Shown here: piece by piece, positions 35,367 through 48,000 of the stretch | Position numbering within the stretch: position 1 is the stretch's first letter | Layout: every line of letters begins with the position of its first letter | Source of the DNA: Arenicola marina | Taxonomy: Eukaryota > Annelida > Polychaeta > Arenicolidae | DNA: 64,000 nt | Assembly: GCA_964019135.1 (NCBI GenBank) | Contig: OZ025248.1 | Coordinates: forward strand, 32,109,670 to 32,173,669 | Direction of reading: 5' to 3' | Program-made: the position numbers and the translations under genes | Notes under the pieces: generated by a model | What the model saw: only the letters and a program-made list of their open reading frames with translations | Database searches by the model: none | What the model was told of the DNA's origin: nothing

Positions 35367-35713
35367 GGTATGTAAGTGACATCACGGACAGCGCGCACTC
35401 ACCTCCAGCGAATTCGGTTTTGGGTACATGACGCTTCACTGCCCCATATACAAAGCATAGGGAGCTCTTTGTAATGATGTGAAACGCACAGAAAACCAGC
35501 GTCTTGCGATTTAAAACTAGTACGAGTATGAAGGTACACCCCCAAACATTGATTCCATATGGTTTTCAAATCTAACATTGCATTCATATCTCAAACATCA
35601 GTGAGTCTAGTTTGAGGCCCATAGTAAAGTATAGGGACCCGCTGACGCGTTGTACCCAGAATGGTTGTTTCTAGAGGTGAGCGCGCGCTGTCTGTGACGT
35701 CACTTACAGACCC
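35366..35713. mobile_element. TA-flanked MITE
   Basis: A 348-base element flanked by TA (35364-35365 and 35714-35715). The inverted ends GGGTATGTAAGTGACATCAC and GGGTCTGTAAGTGACGTCAC continue through ACAGCGCGC and CTCACCTC, about 45 bases at good identity. Non-autonomous, mariner-like by target. Confidence 0.75.
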
Positions 35714-35739
35714 TATAGCCCAGCCTATCAAAGTATTTA

Positions 35740-35915
35740 GAATTTGGATATATTGTACTACACATAGCCTACTCTATATGTTTCCCTGTAATGCTTGTTA
35801 TGTTCAACGCTTTATAGTTCCTTATTCTTTGTGCAGTTGTGATGTTTAACTGTTTCTTGTACTCTTCCAAGCGGAGGGGAAATAAAGCTCAAATCAAATC
35901 AAATCAAATCAAAAT
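35740..35915 (+). repeat. Truncated non-LTR retrotransposon 3' end
   Basis: Sequence ending GGGGAAATAAAGCTCAAATC followed by three more AAATC units. A short tandem tail after AATAAAGC is typical of LINE-type 3' ends. The 5' extent is unclear. Confidence 0.45.
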
Positions 35916-36074
35916 AACATTAATCTGTAGGCGAGCTGGTGTTAGATATTAAACATATTTGCTATTAGAAGGGTCACAAAATATTACAGATACAGACTAG
36001 TGCATTTGCCATTTATTAAATTGCAATTATAGTTAAGTTTTAATTAGATTTGATCTAATTCAGATTTTTTTTAG

Positions 36075-39000
36075 ATGGCGGGAATACTTCCTTTATGCAA
36101 ACTCCAGACAGCCAGGCTGATGTGGTTTAAGCTGTCACACGTTATCTGCATGGTGTGGCTGATAGTCTTTATACTAGGACTCAGTAGTGTTGGTACAGCA
36201 GCTGCTGGCAAATGTGATACCTGTAAAGAACTTGTAAAGAAATTTAATGAGGTAAGGTATATGGTAATGATATTATTTATGTATAAGTAATATATAGCAA
36301 AGGGATGTATATTGACTTACATATATATATAATGTAATATAGTTTTAAAACCTTATCATTTACACCATGAAACTCAACTATGAATTAATGCTGAGCTTTA
36401 CGATTGTTACCACAGAAAATGTAAATATCAGTGTTATTATTAAGTCAGGTGTCCTTTGTATGTTTTTTACAGTTTTTTACTGATAGATTTTAAATACATT
36501 TATTTTGTTAAGTAAAAAATGATTTGTGGATGTTCTTGTATCAGTTACTATATCTATGATCATATACTTCAAAGCAGCTATGTATCATAACAAAAACTGC
36601 TTTTGACCAGGAGAGATGGATTAAACAATGATAGTGATCAATGGTAGTCGATTGTGTCTGCAGGTACAAATCTCTAATTACTGTAACCCCTTTTTCCTGT
36701 AGGGTATGGAAAAAACAACCAAATCAGGTTTTGGTGGTGGTAATACCAAGTGGGAAGAACGAAGTCTAGGTAGCTTTGCATTCAGGTGAGTGAAGTCTTG
36801 TGGTGTCTGGTTACAGCATATTTAAGTGACAATAATTATTGATTTAATAAAATATATCAAGAAAGATGATAAATATGTTAAAGTTACTGATAGATATTAG
36901 CATAATTTACCAGTGAGCATGGTAAGTCATATTTGACCCTTCTCTGTTAATATTACTTAACTGAGAAGTTTTTATTTTTATTATTTCAAGTTTAAATACA
37001 GTTTGGGTGCCTAAATTATTTACAAGTGAGAAAAGGTTTGCTGCATACTTTTTTCAAGTGAGACACGGCTGATTGAGATAGTAGAGAGGCTCTGTCATGA
37101 GGCGAATGATACAATATGGGTGAATATTATGCCTACTCTTAAGGAACACTACATATTGTATTGTGTATACTGGTACATGTTTAACTGAATGAATGTATTG
37201 TTGCATGATAGGTTGCTATGACTTTTCATGTCATTCTCGTGCCACAATGGCATATGGATAAGGATATCTTTAGGCTTGTAATGTGGAGTATATACATACA
37301 CCTATAAAACCAATTGATACTTTGTACCTCATAGAATCAATATGTTGATATGCAGACCTTCATTTGTTTCATTCGTTTAAAAGACTGGCATGAATATATT
37401 ACATCTTGGTCCTAAATCTAACATAAATGTCACAATTTGAAAACAAAAATGTAATGTGTTGTTCTGTTGTCTTTTTGGTGTGTCCTATTCCAATCGGTTG
37501 TTGTATCTGTGCTGATTGTGTGCAGTGAAACGAGGTTCCTGGAGATCACAGAAAATGTTTGTGGAGAAGGTGGCAAAGATGTGAGTCTGCAGGCCTCTGC
37601 TTCAGACATCAGTAATGTAACTGTGAATAGATGATGTGAGGCTGAAGACTAGTAGTGTATCATTTATTGCTACTAACTATATTACTTTAAACATGTTATA
37701 TCTTAAACACTTATTAACATTTAGCACTGCTAGTTGTTGGCCAAGTAATATAAACTTTGAAGGATCACATAGTATATTTTTGTACTGTCTCATGCAGGTG
37801 ATAAGAAGCACCTTACAAAAGAATAGTTTCATATAGAAAGTACCAGCTATATAACAAAATCCAAATATCCCATTTTAATGTCATTATTTAAAAAAAAAAT
37901 GTGACATATACCCCTATTTATTTTAATATTGGTTGCACATTTATGGTATTATCACTTCTGTTTGCACCAGTCATATGTAAAATGCGGACATTTTGAAAAA
38001 ACTGTTTGCATATATTTTCAGTGCCATCATATGTTAGAACAACATGAAGAAGATTTAGAAAACTGGTGGTTTAAAGTTTACGCCAAGAAAAAGGACACAG
38101 AGCTGTTTGATTATTTTTGTATATCAAAAGTTGCAGGTAAGGCAGCGCAAACACAGCTGAATAACTTGAATCCCATTTGTTAGAGTTAATTGGGCTGTAT
38201 ATACTGCCTGTCACCTTGAACAAAGGTATTTACCACAAAGAAAAATAGATTCATAAGGTAGACATGACCTGTTATGTGTTTCCTGATTACCGTTGAACTC
38301 GATAAACTTTGCTAAGAGATTCAACAATCATTGTTTTTTGATGCCTTCTGGTTTTCATATCAGAGTTGATGGTTAGTTTGTGTTATATTAATAACGAAGA
38401 TTGATCAATTGCAGTGTGCTGCCCTAATGGTACGTTTGGCGCCGAATGCAAAGCTTGTGTGGGTGGCACCGAGCGACCGTGTACTGACAACGGCCAGTGT
38501 GACGTAAGAACTGCTCCCTATCAAATGAATTATATTTGGAGCCTAACAGACAGCGTTTAGATGTTGTACAATTACATAATAATTTCATTGGCGTTATTTT
38601 TTAACCCATGTTTAATCAGGCATCTTCAGGTATGATTTATGATTTAGTTCTGACTCACAAGTAGCCTGTACTTATGCCCTTAAGTCTGGGCTGCAAATGA
38701 TACAGATTGGAATTCCATCTGTTATGGAAATGCCAATGCGATGCCTGATACGATGAGGATGTGATATCCGTTGTGTTTGCAGGGTGCTGGTACTCGGGAA
38801 GGGTCTGGCCAGTGTAAGTGTAATGCCGGATACAAGGGACGCCTCTGCGATGAATGTAAAGACGGATATTATGTGGAGGACAAGAACGACACACATATAA
38901 GCTGCAAAAGTAAGCACAGTGTCTTGGTTAAAGCTATTCAAACAGGTGTCAAAATCGTGTCCGGATCGAATATTGTAACAGGTTATGGCATGATTAGTAC

Positions 39001-42000
39001 GTGCAACAAAGCGTTATCCGTAGCCTACTCAGCATCTCCCAAAGTGGGGTAATAAACAACTCAACTGACGTGCATGTAGCTTTCAACTTACGGTCAGTTG
39101 TTAGTCCAAAAAATATCAGATTGGCCATTACATTTTACAGCTAAATAGTCATGTCTTGCTCTACGTTTAGTAGCATTTGTTGTAGAATATATATACTATA
39201 GCGACATGTTATACGTTCTCTCATTATTTAGAATGCGATAGTGCGTGCAAGACTACCTGTTTTGACGGTGGTCTCGCAGGCTGCGAAGACTGCAAAGATG
39301 GGTACACGTTTGACGCGGAGAAAGGCTGTGAAGGTAAGGCACGCAGACTCACGCCTCGCTATACCGCGTAAGAAATGATCGCATGATCTTCTTTCAAAAC
39401 AACTTGGGATCCCAGGACAAGTCGTTACTCCAGTTGTGCTATGTCGAATGGAAAAACTGTCTAATCTGGAAGACCACAAATATAATCCTTTTCCTTTGTC
39501 CGTAACTCTTTTATCATTGCTCACGTGTCGCTATGTGATTATCATTGCTCACGTGTCGCTATGTGATTATCGTTGCTCACGTGTTGCTATGTGATTATTG
39601 TTGCTCACGTGTTGCTATATGATTATCGTTGCTCACGTGTCGCTATGTGATTATCATTGCTCACGTGTCGCTGTGTGATTATCGTTGCTCACGTGTCGCT
39701 ATATGATTAGCATTGCTCACGTGTCGCTGTGTGATTATCGTTGCTGACGTGTCGCTATATGATTAGCATTGCTCACGTGTCGCTGTGTGATTATCGTTGC
39801 TCACGTGTCGCTATGTGATTGTCATTGCTCACGTGTCGCTATGTGATTATCATTGCTCACGTGTCGCTATGTGATTATCATTCCTCACGTGTCGCTATGT
39901 GATTATCGTTGCTGACGTGTCGCTATATGATTATCGTTGCTCACGTGTCGCTATGTGATTATCATTGCTCACGTGTCGCTATGTGATTATCATTCCTCAC
40001 GTGTCGTTATGTGATTATCGTTGCTGACGTGTCGCTATATGATTGTCGTTGCTCACGTGTCGCTATGTGATTATCGTTGCTGACCTGTCGCTATATGATT
40101 ATCGTTGCTCACGTGTCGCTATGTGATTATCATTGCTTACGTGTCGCTGTGATTATCATTCCTCACGTGTCGCTATGTGATTATCGTTGCTGACGTGTCG
40201 CTATATGATTGTCGTTGCTCACGTGTCGCTATGTGATTATCGTTGCTGACCTGTCGCTATATGATTATCGTTGCTCACGCGTCGCTATGTGATTATCATT
40301 GCTTACGTGTCGCTGTGATTATCATTCCTCACGTGTCGCTATGTGATTATCGTTGCTGACGTGTCGCTATATGATTATCGTTGCTCACGTGTCGCTATGT
40401 AATTATCATTGCTCACGTGTCGCTGTGTGATTATCATTCCTCACGTGTCGCTATGTGATTACCATTGCTCACGTGTCGCTATGTGATTATCGTTGCTCAC
40501 GTGTCGCTATGTGATTATTGTAACGGGTTTTCGCAAGGACTCGAGTAACCAACGGCGTGAAATACTTTTGGGTTGCCCCGTTTATTAGCTATGGTGATAA
40601 ACGAACGTAGTATCATACACCTATATACAGTTAGATACGTAAAGGCAGTTATACAGACGCAAAGAATAAGTCCCCCGGAATAATCGCAATCATATACGTA
40701 AAATAAGTCTTTGTGATTCATTAACTGGCATCCGTTTATACTTCTACTCAGCCCCTCTACCTCTTGACCGTGGTTCCTTCACCGCAACCTACTCGTGGCG
40801 GCTTAAACCAGTCCAAACTATCCATCTAGCGTCCTAAATTAATACCCGAGTGCCACCAGGAATAACCATCTGGACGTCAATGACACCGGTAAAATAGGCC
40901 ACTAATGTTCTAGAGGCACCGTACCAGGACCTGCAGCCCGTATGCACTTAGACCGTGAATCAAATTAAGCTTATAATTAATTTAATACATCAGCAGGCTC
41001 ACCCAGTCATAGTCTTAGCCTAACCGGCATATGTCCCACACCTATAAAGCATGACGAATTGATGAGAGCTAATATATTTCCCAAACTGAAATAACCAGTT
41101 TATGTAACCTAAGATGAGTACCGTGAGAGTAACCCACGCGAACTCCTTGTCCGCCCGTTCGCACTCCTTTTATACCTCAGACATTTCCACAATATTTCCA
41201 CCAATACCATATTCCACCAACTTTACCTTCCACCATAATTCCACTCGCATTCCACTAAATTTCCACCATAACATGTAAGCTAAGCCCTAATAGATAGTCA
41301 CTTCATTATAACGGCAACATACACAAATTGCAGTCCCAACAGGCTGGTAAGACTCTGTGAATATAATCGCTACTAGATAGCACCGAAGGAAATGTAAATA
41401 TTGATATGGCCTCAGTACATCAACAGTTAATGATACAAACTTACCGTTCCACGGCTTGTGGAATCTACCGTGGTGGAAAATTGCAACATAGTGACATACA
41501 TAGTAACAAGCGCGCCCGTTACCATGACGCGATAACAGTATAATTGATCTGACGTCACTACCATAACAACCGTTGCTACGACTGCGTCTATTCACCTAAA
41601 AGCGAACGTTATCCGCGTACAACAGGTACAATACGAATATCTGCTATAATATGTCACTTTAAAGACATCCCCAATATATTTCGTCCGTCAAAATAAAGTA
41701 CATCCAATATTACGACACCTAGACTAAGGGTATTCCTTACATCACCCCCTTCCTAGTGTGCAGTGTCCCCACAAACACTAACACAGAACAGTAGATCTGA
41801 AACAAATAAGTGTAACAAAATGGCCGCGAGCGTTGCACATGTCTACACCTCCTACCGTACCCTACTCACTGGTTTACCTTGGCCAGCATCACCTGTGTGA
41901 GTTCGCGAACGCTCGCAGACAGTTCCCTCATGACGTCGCTCTGCTCGGTGATGGCGCGGCACAACCCTTGCAAGATCAGCGCAGCATCGCCGGAGACCGT

Positions 42001-45000
42001 CGTGCCCTCGCCGAATGAATAGAGTCCCCCAGCGTCGGTCGTAGTCACCGCCGTCATCTCCGCTGCCGTCTCCGCTGTCGTAGCCACCGCCGCCGTCTCC
42101 GCTGTCGTAGCCACCGTCGCCGGCTCCATCGCCGCCACTGCCGCCGACACCACCGTAGCCACAGCCGCCGACACCGCCGTAGCCACCGCACCTGCCGTCT
42201 CCGCTGTCGTGGCCACCGCCGCCGTCTCCGCTGTCCTAGCCACCGTCACCGGCTCCACCGTAGCCACCGCCGCCGACTCCACCGTAGCCACCGCACCTGC
42301 CGTCTCCGCTGTCGTGGCCACCGCCGCCGACTCCACCGTAGCCACCGCCGTAGCCACCGCACCCGCTGTCTCGCCCAGAAGCTCGCCAAAATCAAAACTG
42401 CTGTCTAACGCGATTGGTGTCGCCGACAGCAGCTCCTCCGGCAGACCAAAACCAAACGGCTGGTCCGTCACCGAGTCCAGACCGTCCGACTCCAACGGTG
42501 TAGGATGATACACGGGGCAGCTCACCGGGGACCCAGGGTCGTATGCCCCACTGGCCCGCTGCCTCGACCTCCACAAGTCCTGAGAGGCCGCTCTGGAGAG
42601 TTGCACCAACTCAGTCTCGTCCAACAGGTGCGGTTGGCTGCTCTGCCGCAGGTATCTCTGCTCCTGTGCCCCCGAAAGCTGGAGCTGACGCATCCGGTGC
42701 TGGTGGGGAGCGAACCCCCGAAGGTGCCTTGTCAAGTCCCGCTTCCTCTCGCACCGAAACAAACAAAGGGTACAATAGAAGGGGGCCCTCTCCAAGGTCA
42801 CATGATGTTTATAGATGTGAGCCGTCACCCGAAATTTCTCTCCCACGACGTTCTCGCACAAGCCGCAGCGGTAAGCCCGTCCTCTCAGGGTACTTGCCAT
42901 GGTGAATATCCTATAGACAACAAGAAGTATGTTTCTATATCAAAAGGTCATCTTCACTCCTTCCAATCAGTGGATACACCCCCTCTCCTGCAAACCAGCC
43001 AGGGAGATATTCACCAGTGTATGGTTTTAACTTATTGTGATTAATGACACTCTTTGCTCCCTGCTCATTTTTCTGAATAAGATAGGTCTGGTCCGTTAAT
43101 TTTTTTATCACTAAGTATGGCCCAACATAAGCTGGCTGCAACTTCGGACATATGTCCTTTCTCCTTTGCTCATTTAAACACCAGACTGGCACACCTGCAC
43201 GATATTCATACAAATTTGTCTTGGTATCATAGAATGCTTTCTGTCTCTTTGCAGTGACAGCTAAATGTTTGCGGGCAACTTCATGTGCTCGCTGTAACTT
43301 TGACTTTAATAACTCTATGTACTCCCCATATGAAGCAACCATTCCTGTATCACTTGTTGTACTACCAAACACGACTTCACACGGCAATCGAACCTCACGC
43401 CCTAGCATCAACATATTTGGCGTCAACCCCGTACTCTGATTTTTGGATGCGCGATAAGCGGCCGCTAAACATCCCAAGTATAGGTCCCAATCCGTCTGCT
43501 CCCCCTTTAAGTAAGCCTTTATCATTCTTATAAGGGTCCTATTAAACCTTTCAACTTGGCCGTTTCCTTTCGGATTCCTAGGACTTGTCCGTGTTTTCCT
43601 TACCTCTAGCAAATTGCATAGTTCCTTAAATACGTGACTTTCATAATTCCTTCCTTGGTCCGAATGTATATCCAAAGGACACCCATATCTGGTGATGACT
43701 TCGTTAAGTATCTTTAAGGCACACGTATGTGCTGTTTGATCGGGTACCGCAAATATCTCTACCCATCTAGTGAAATGGTCTGTCACTACCAATATGTACC
43801 TATTCCCCCTCGGCGTTAAAGGAAGCGGGCCCAGAATGTCAGTGGCCAGACGATCTAGAGGAGCTCCAGTCTTCATCTGACCTAGGGGTGCCCTTGGCAT
43901 TTTCGTGGGGGGTTTATTTGCCGCACAACTGTCACATCGCAAAATCCATTCAACCACGCTCTGGTTTAATTCGTACCAATAAAACCTCTGCAAGATCTTC
44001 TCCTTAGTTTTCTTTCTGCCTAGGTGTCCGGCTAAAATGGACTCGTGCATCTGGCTTAGTATCTCTTTTTGCATCACCTTAGGTACCATAAACTGATAGT
44101 ACGACGCACTTCCGTCCTTTCGCACAAACTTTTTGAACAAAACCCCGTCTTTAATTTCCAAAGCATCCCATAAACTCCAGTAATGTCTCGTTTCCGGACT
44201 TAAAGATGCGATATCTCGCCCACTTGGTTTGTTTCCCTCTAATACCCATGCTACTACCGGCCCAATATGAACGTCTTTTCTTTGCATTTCGGCTAATTCT
44301 GTCAAGGAATACGTCCCTATCCAAGGTACCCACGGCGTTCCCGCAATTTCCTGTTTACTGGCTGCTCTGGTCTTTACAGAACGCGTTATGGCTTCCAGTA
44401 TTGTAGAAGTCACTTTTATCGGCCAACTACATGGCCAATACCATTCCTGGCTAATTTCCTTATTCGTAACCTTATGGGTAAACTTAACTATAAATCCAAG
44501 CCAAGTCAACAGCAGTAGCCACATGGCATTACATTTCTTATAAACCAAACCACCCTCTGTCTGGCTTGAACTAACCCTTTTAACGACTGCTGTGACTGGA
44601 AATTCACTTCTCATTTCGCTTGCTCTCTTCTTACATTTCTTACAAGGTCCGCATTTAAGTTCTTCTAATGAATCAACATCGGGGCATTGGCAATCTTTAG
44701 GGTTAGGACACCTGGACATAAAGTCTGCATTTCCGTGTTTCTTTCCAGGTCGATACTGAACCGCAAAATCATACACAGACAGTATCTCTAACCACCTGGC
44801 TATGCGATTTTTTGGTTCCTTCAGACTGAACAACCATATCAGTGCCTGATGATCAGTTCTGACGAGAAAGTGTCTACCTAACAGGTAGTGACGGAAATAT
44901 TCTACAAAATACCTGAGCGCTAAAAGCTCGCGATCGGTCACACAATAGTTTCTCTCAGCGCGATTAAGCGCTCGACTAGCATATGCTATCACCCGCTCTT

Positions 45001-48000
45001 GCCCGTTCTGGACCTGTGATAACACACCTCCTATGGCCACATCGCTTGCATCGGTATCAAGTATATATTCACCCTCATTTTGTGGGTATGCCATGACCTC
45101 TGGGCCTGTTAGTGCTAGTTTTAAAGTTTGGAGCGCTTTCTGACATTTTGATGTCCACTTAAAGGCTACATCCTTCTTTGTTAAGTCAACGAGAGGTCTT
45201 GTTATCTCCGCGAAATCCTTTACAAACCTGCGATAGTAGCTTCCCATGCCCACAATCTGACGTACCTCACTGACATTCGTCGGTACTGGGAAGTTAAGTA
45301 TCTTCGTTATGTTATGTAACGTGGGGCTTAGTCCTCTGGCAGACACGACATGACCTAAAAACTCTACCTCTTCTTGAAATAGGTGACATTTTTCTGCTTT
45401 GAGCTTAAAATTCGCATACCTCAATCTATCGAATACCTTTTCTACTCTTTGAATATGCTCTTCGAAAGTGCTAGAAAACACAATAACATCATCAAGATAG
45501 ATCAGACATGTCACCCATTGTAAACCCCGCAAAGCCATCTCCATAACTCTCTGGAAGGAACCCGGCGAATTACTGAGCCCAAATGGCATTGCTGTAAACT
45601 CGAACAAGCCGTATTTAGATGTGAAGGCAGTTTTATGAATATCGTCTTCTTTGACCGGTACCTGATAGTACCCGGATGTTAAATCAAAGGTAGAAAATAA
45701 TACTGAACCAGCGACTGCATCGAGGCAAGTCTGCGTCCTTGGAATGGCATAAGCGTCTGGTTTAGTGACCTGATTAAGTCGACGGTAATCTACGCAAGGT
45801 CTGACTTTTCCATTCTTCTTCCTCACAAGTACCAGTGGACTGGCCCAAGGGGATGTTGACGGCCGTATCACTTTCTGTTTTTGTAGAGTCATGATAGCTT
45901 CTTTCTCTTCCCCTTCAAAAGCTAGAGGCACACGTCTCGGTGCTTGTTTAACCGGTCTAGCATCACCTGTATCTATTACATGCTCTGTCAATGTAGTAAG
46001 ACCAAGGTCAGTATCATCTTTAGAAAATACATCTTCATATTGTGTCAGCATACTTTTGATGGCCATCACCTGTTCTGGTGATTTAGAGTTACTAGCCTCC
46101 TCACACATAGCCTGTAAATGTTCAGGGATATCCTTGTCCTTTTTGGCATAACTACGTCTCGTCGGATCCAATTTCTGGTTTTCGATCCGTTGCTCTACAG
46201 GCGCTATCCTCCTCACTAAGTCATAATTGTTTGCGTCCCTAATATCTTCAACGTCGAACAATACTTGTGGACTCTCTTTTATAGCATAGGCCTGTCCTAA
46301 TACCGCATTTTGCTTTACCAATACCTCCTTCGATGTTGGGTTAATCACCCTCACCTTAACCGTGGCGTCATACCTTATATCAACCAGGGTGTCTGCCATT
46401 ATCAAAGGGTAGGTTGCCTTAAAGTGAGACGTCGGCTCTATAATCATATCCAAGTTTGGAAGGATATCATCCCTCACCTCCCTAGCTACATAACAGTCTA
46501 GTAATGCCTCACTAAAAGGGGGAATTTGGTAACCATCAGCTGAGCTGACCTTGCGTACTGCTTTGGGTAAAACCTGAATACAAGGGATATCTTTTCCGCA
46601 TAGCTTTATGATTCCCTCACTCAGCATTAAATCGGCTGGACCACCGGCATCTTGCTGGAGTATATCAACTCCGAGCAGACCGTCATCCTCTATCTCGGCC
46701 ACTATGAGCTCTTTTTCAAGGCTTAAAGGTCCCACTTCTATTTTAAATATACCTTTACCCAATTCCTTGAGTGGATTGCCGCCAGCACCTTTAAGACAAC
46801 CCGACGGTGTCAGCTCCGGCCGCTCAGCAGCCGCCATGCTGTGGTATACTTTACTTGCGAGAATAGTCCTTGTGGCGCCCGTATCGGCAGTGAAATACAG
46901 ATCTACATTCTGCACAGAACCTGCCACATAAATCCCATGGTATATAGGCAACTTTCTTTTGACTGTATTTATTCGTACCCCGCCTGCTTTTGATTTACTT
47001 TTAGACGCCTTTGATCCTATTTGTTTGTGGCCATCTGGAATTGAGCTTACCCGTTGGCCTGCTGGGTGAGCCCTGTCCGGTTTAAATGCTCATCCCCTAC
47101 ATTTCGCTTTACGTTAGCACCATATGCATCTTTCCTTTTACCACTTGCTCCCTGCTCTAGGCAATTTCTTGCAAAATGGCCTTCTCCCCCACAGGTATAG
47201 CATTTCCTATCCTGTTTAGCCCATGGGCTAAAAGGAGTTTGTTTACTTTTATTATTTCGTTCTAGCTCAGCCAACCGTTTTTGAAGCTCTACGATTTGTT
47301 TCTCTAACGCCTGATTCCGCACTTGCCCTGGTACATTTGACTCAAGTTCTGATATGGTGGGAACTTTGTCATTTGCCACACATGTGGGTTTAATGGGTGC
47401 TCTGCGAGCTCTACCCTCTGATTGTCCTTCCTCAAATTCATTAGTATCAGCGTCACCATAACTCAAATATCGTAAGGAACTGGTAGGTTCACCATTAGTC
47501 ACAATCTCTCTACCGGCTCTCCTTTTAGTTTCCATTAGGTTAACTACCTCAAAGACTGCGTCATCGATGTTCTTCGGGTCCTTGATATACTCCACTTGGA
47601 AGCTAGCGCGATCATCTTTTAACCCATCTAGAAACCGACGCAATAAATCTTCGCGTCTGGTTTGTACATCTCTGTTTAGAAAGGCTTTGTCATAAAGACG
47701 CTTCAAGTCAGCAGCATAATCCTCAATGGATTCGCCCGGTTGTTGAGACCTACGACTAAACTGCACACTATAGTCCTTTGTAGTTTCTACCACCCGGTAT
47801 CTGCTATCAAGCTCGTTCACCAGAGAGCGAAAGCTAGATCTTGCTCTCCTCGGCAACTGACCAAAGACAAAATCTCCCGCACCACCTTGTAGTCGGGGAA
47901 GCAGTTCATCTAACTTTTGTTCCTCCCCCCAATCATGTCTGTCTGCGATTTCTATAAATCTATTGAACCACACCTTCCATGACTCTTTCCCCGTGTAGTT

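Noticed and set aside
41866..42900. Third ORF as an envelope gene
   Set aside because: No signal peptide, cleavage site or membrane segment; the N-terminus has zinc fingers instead.
42209..43044. Plus-strand ORFs of 99-179 aa opposite the third ORF and pol end
   Set aside because: They are antisense shadows of the GC-rich repeat and finger region of the third ORF and of the pol end.
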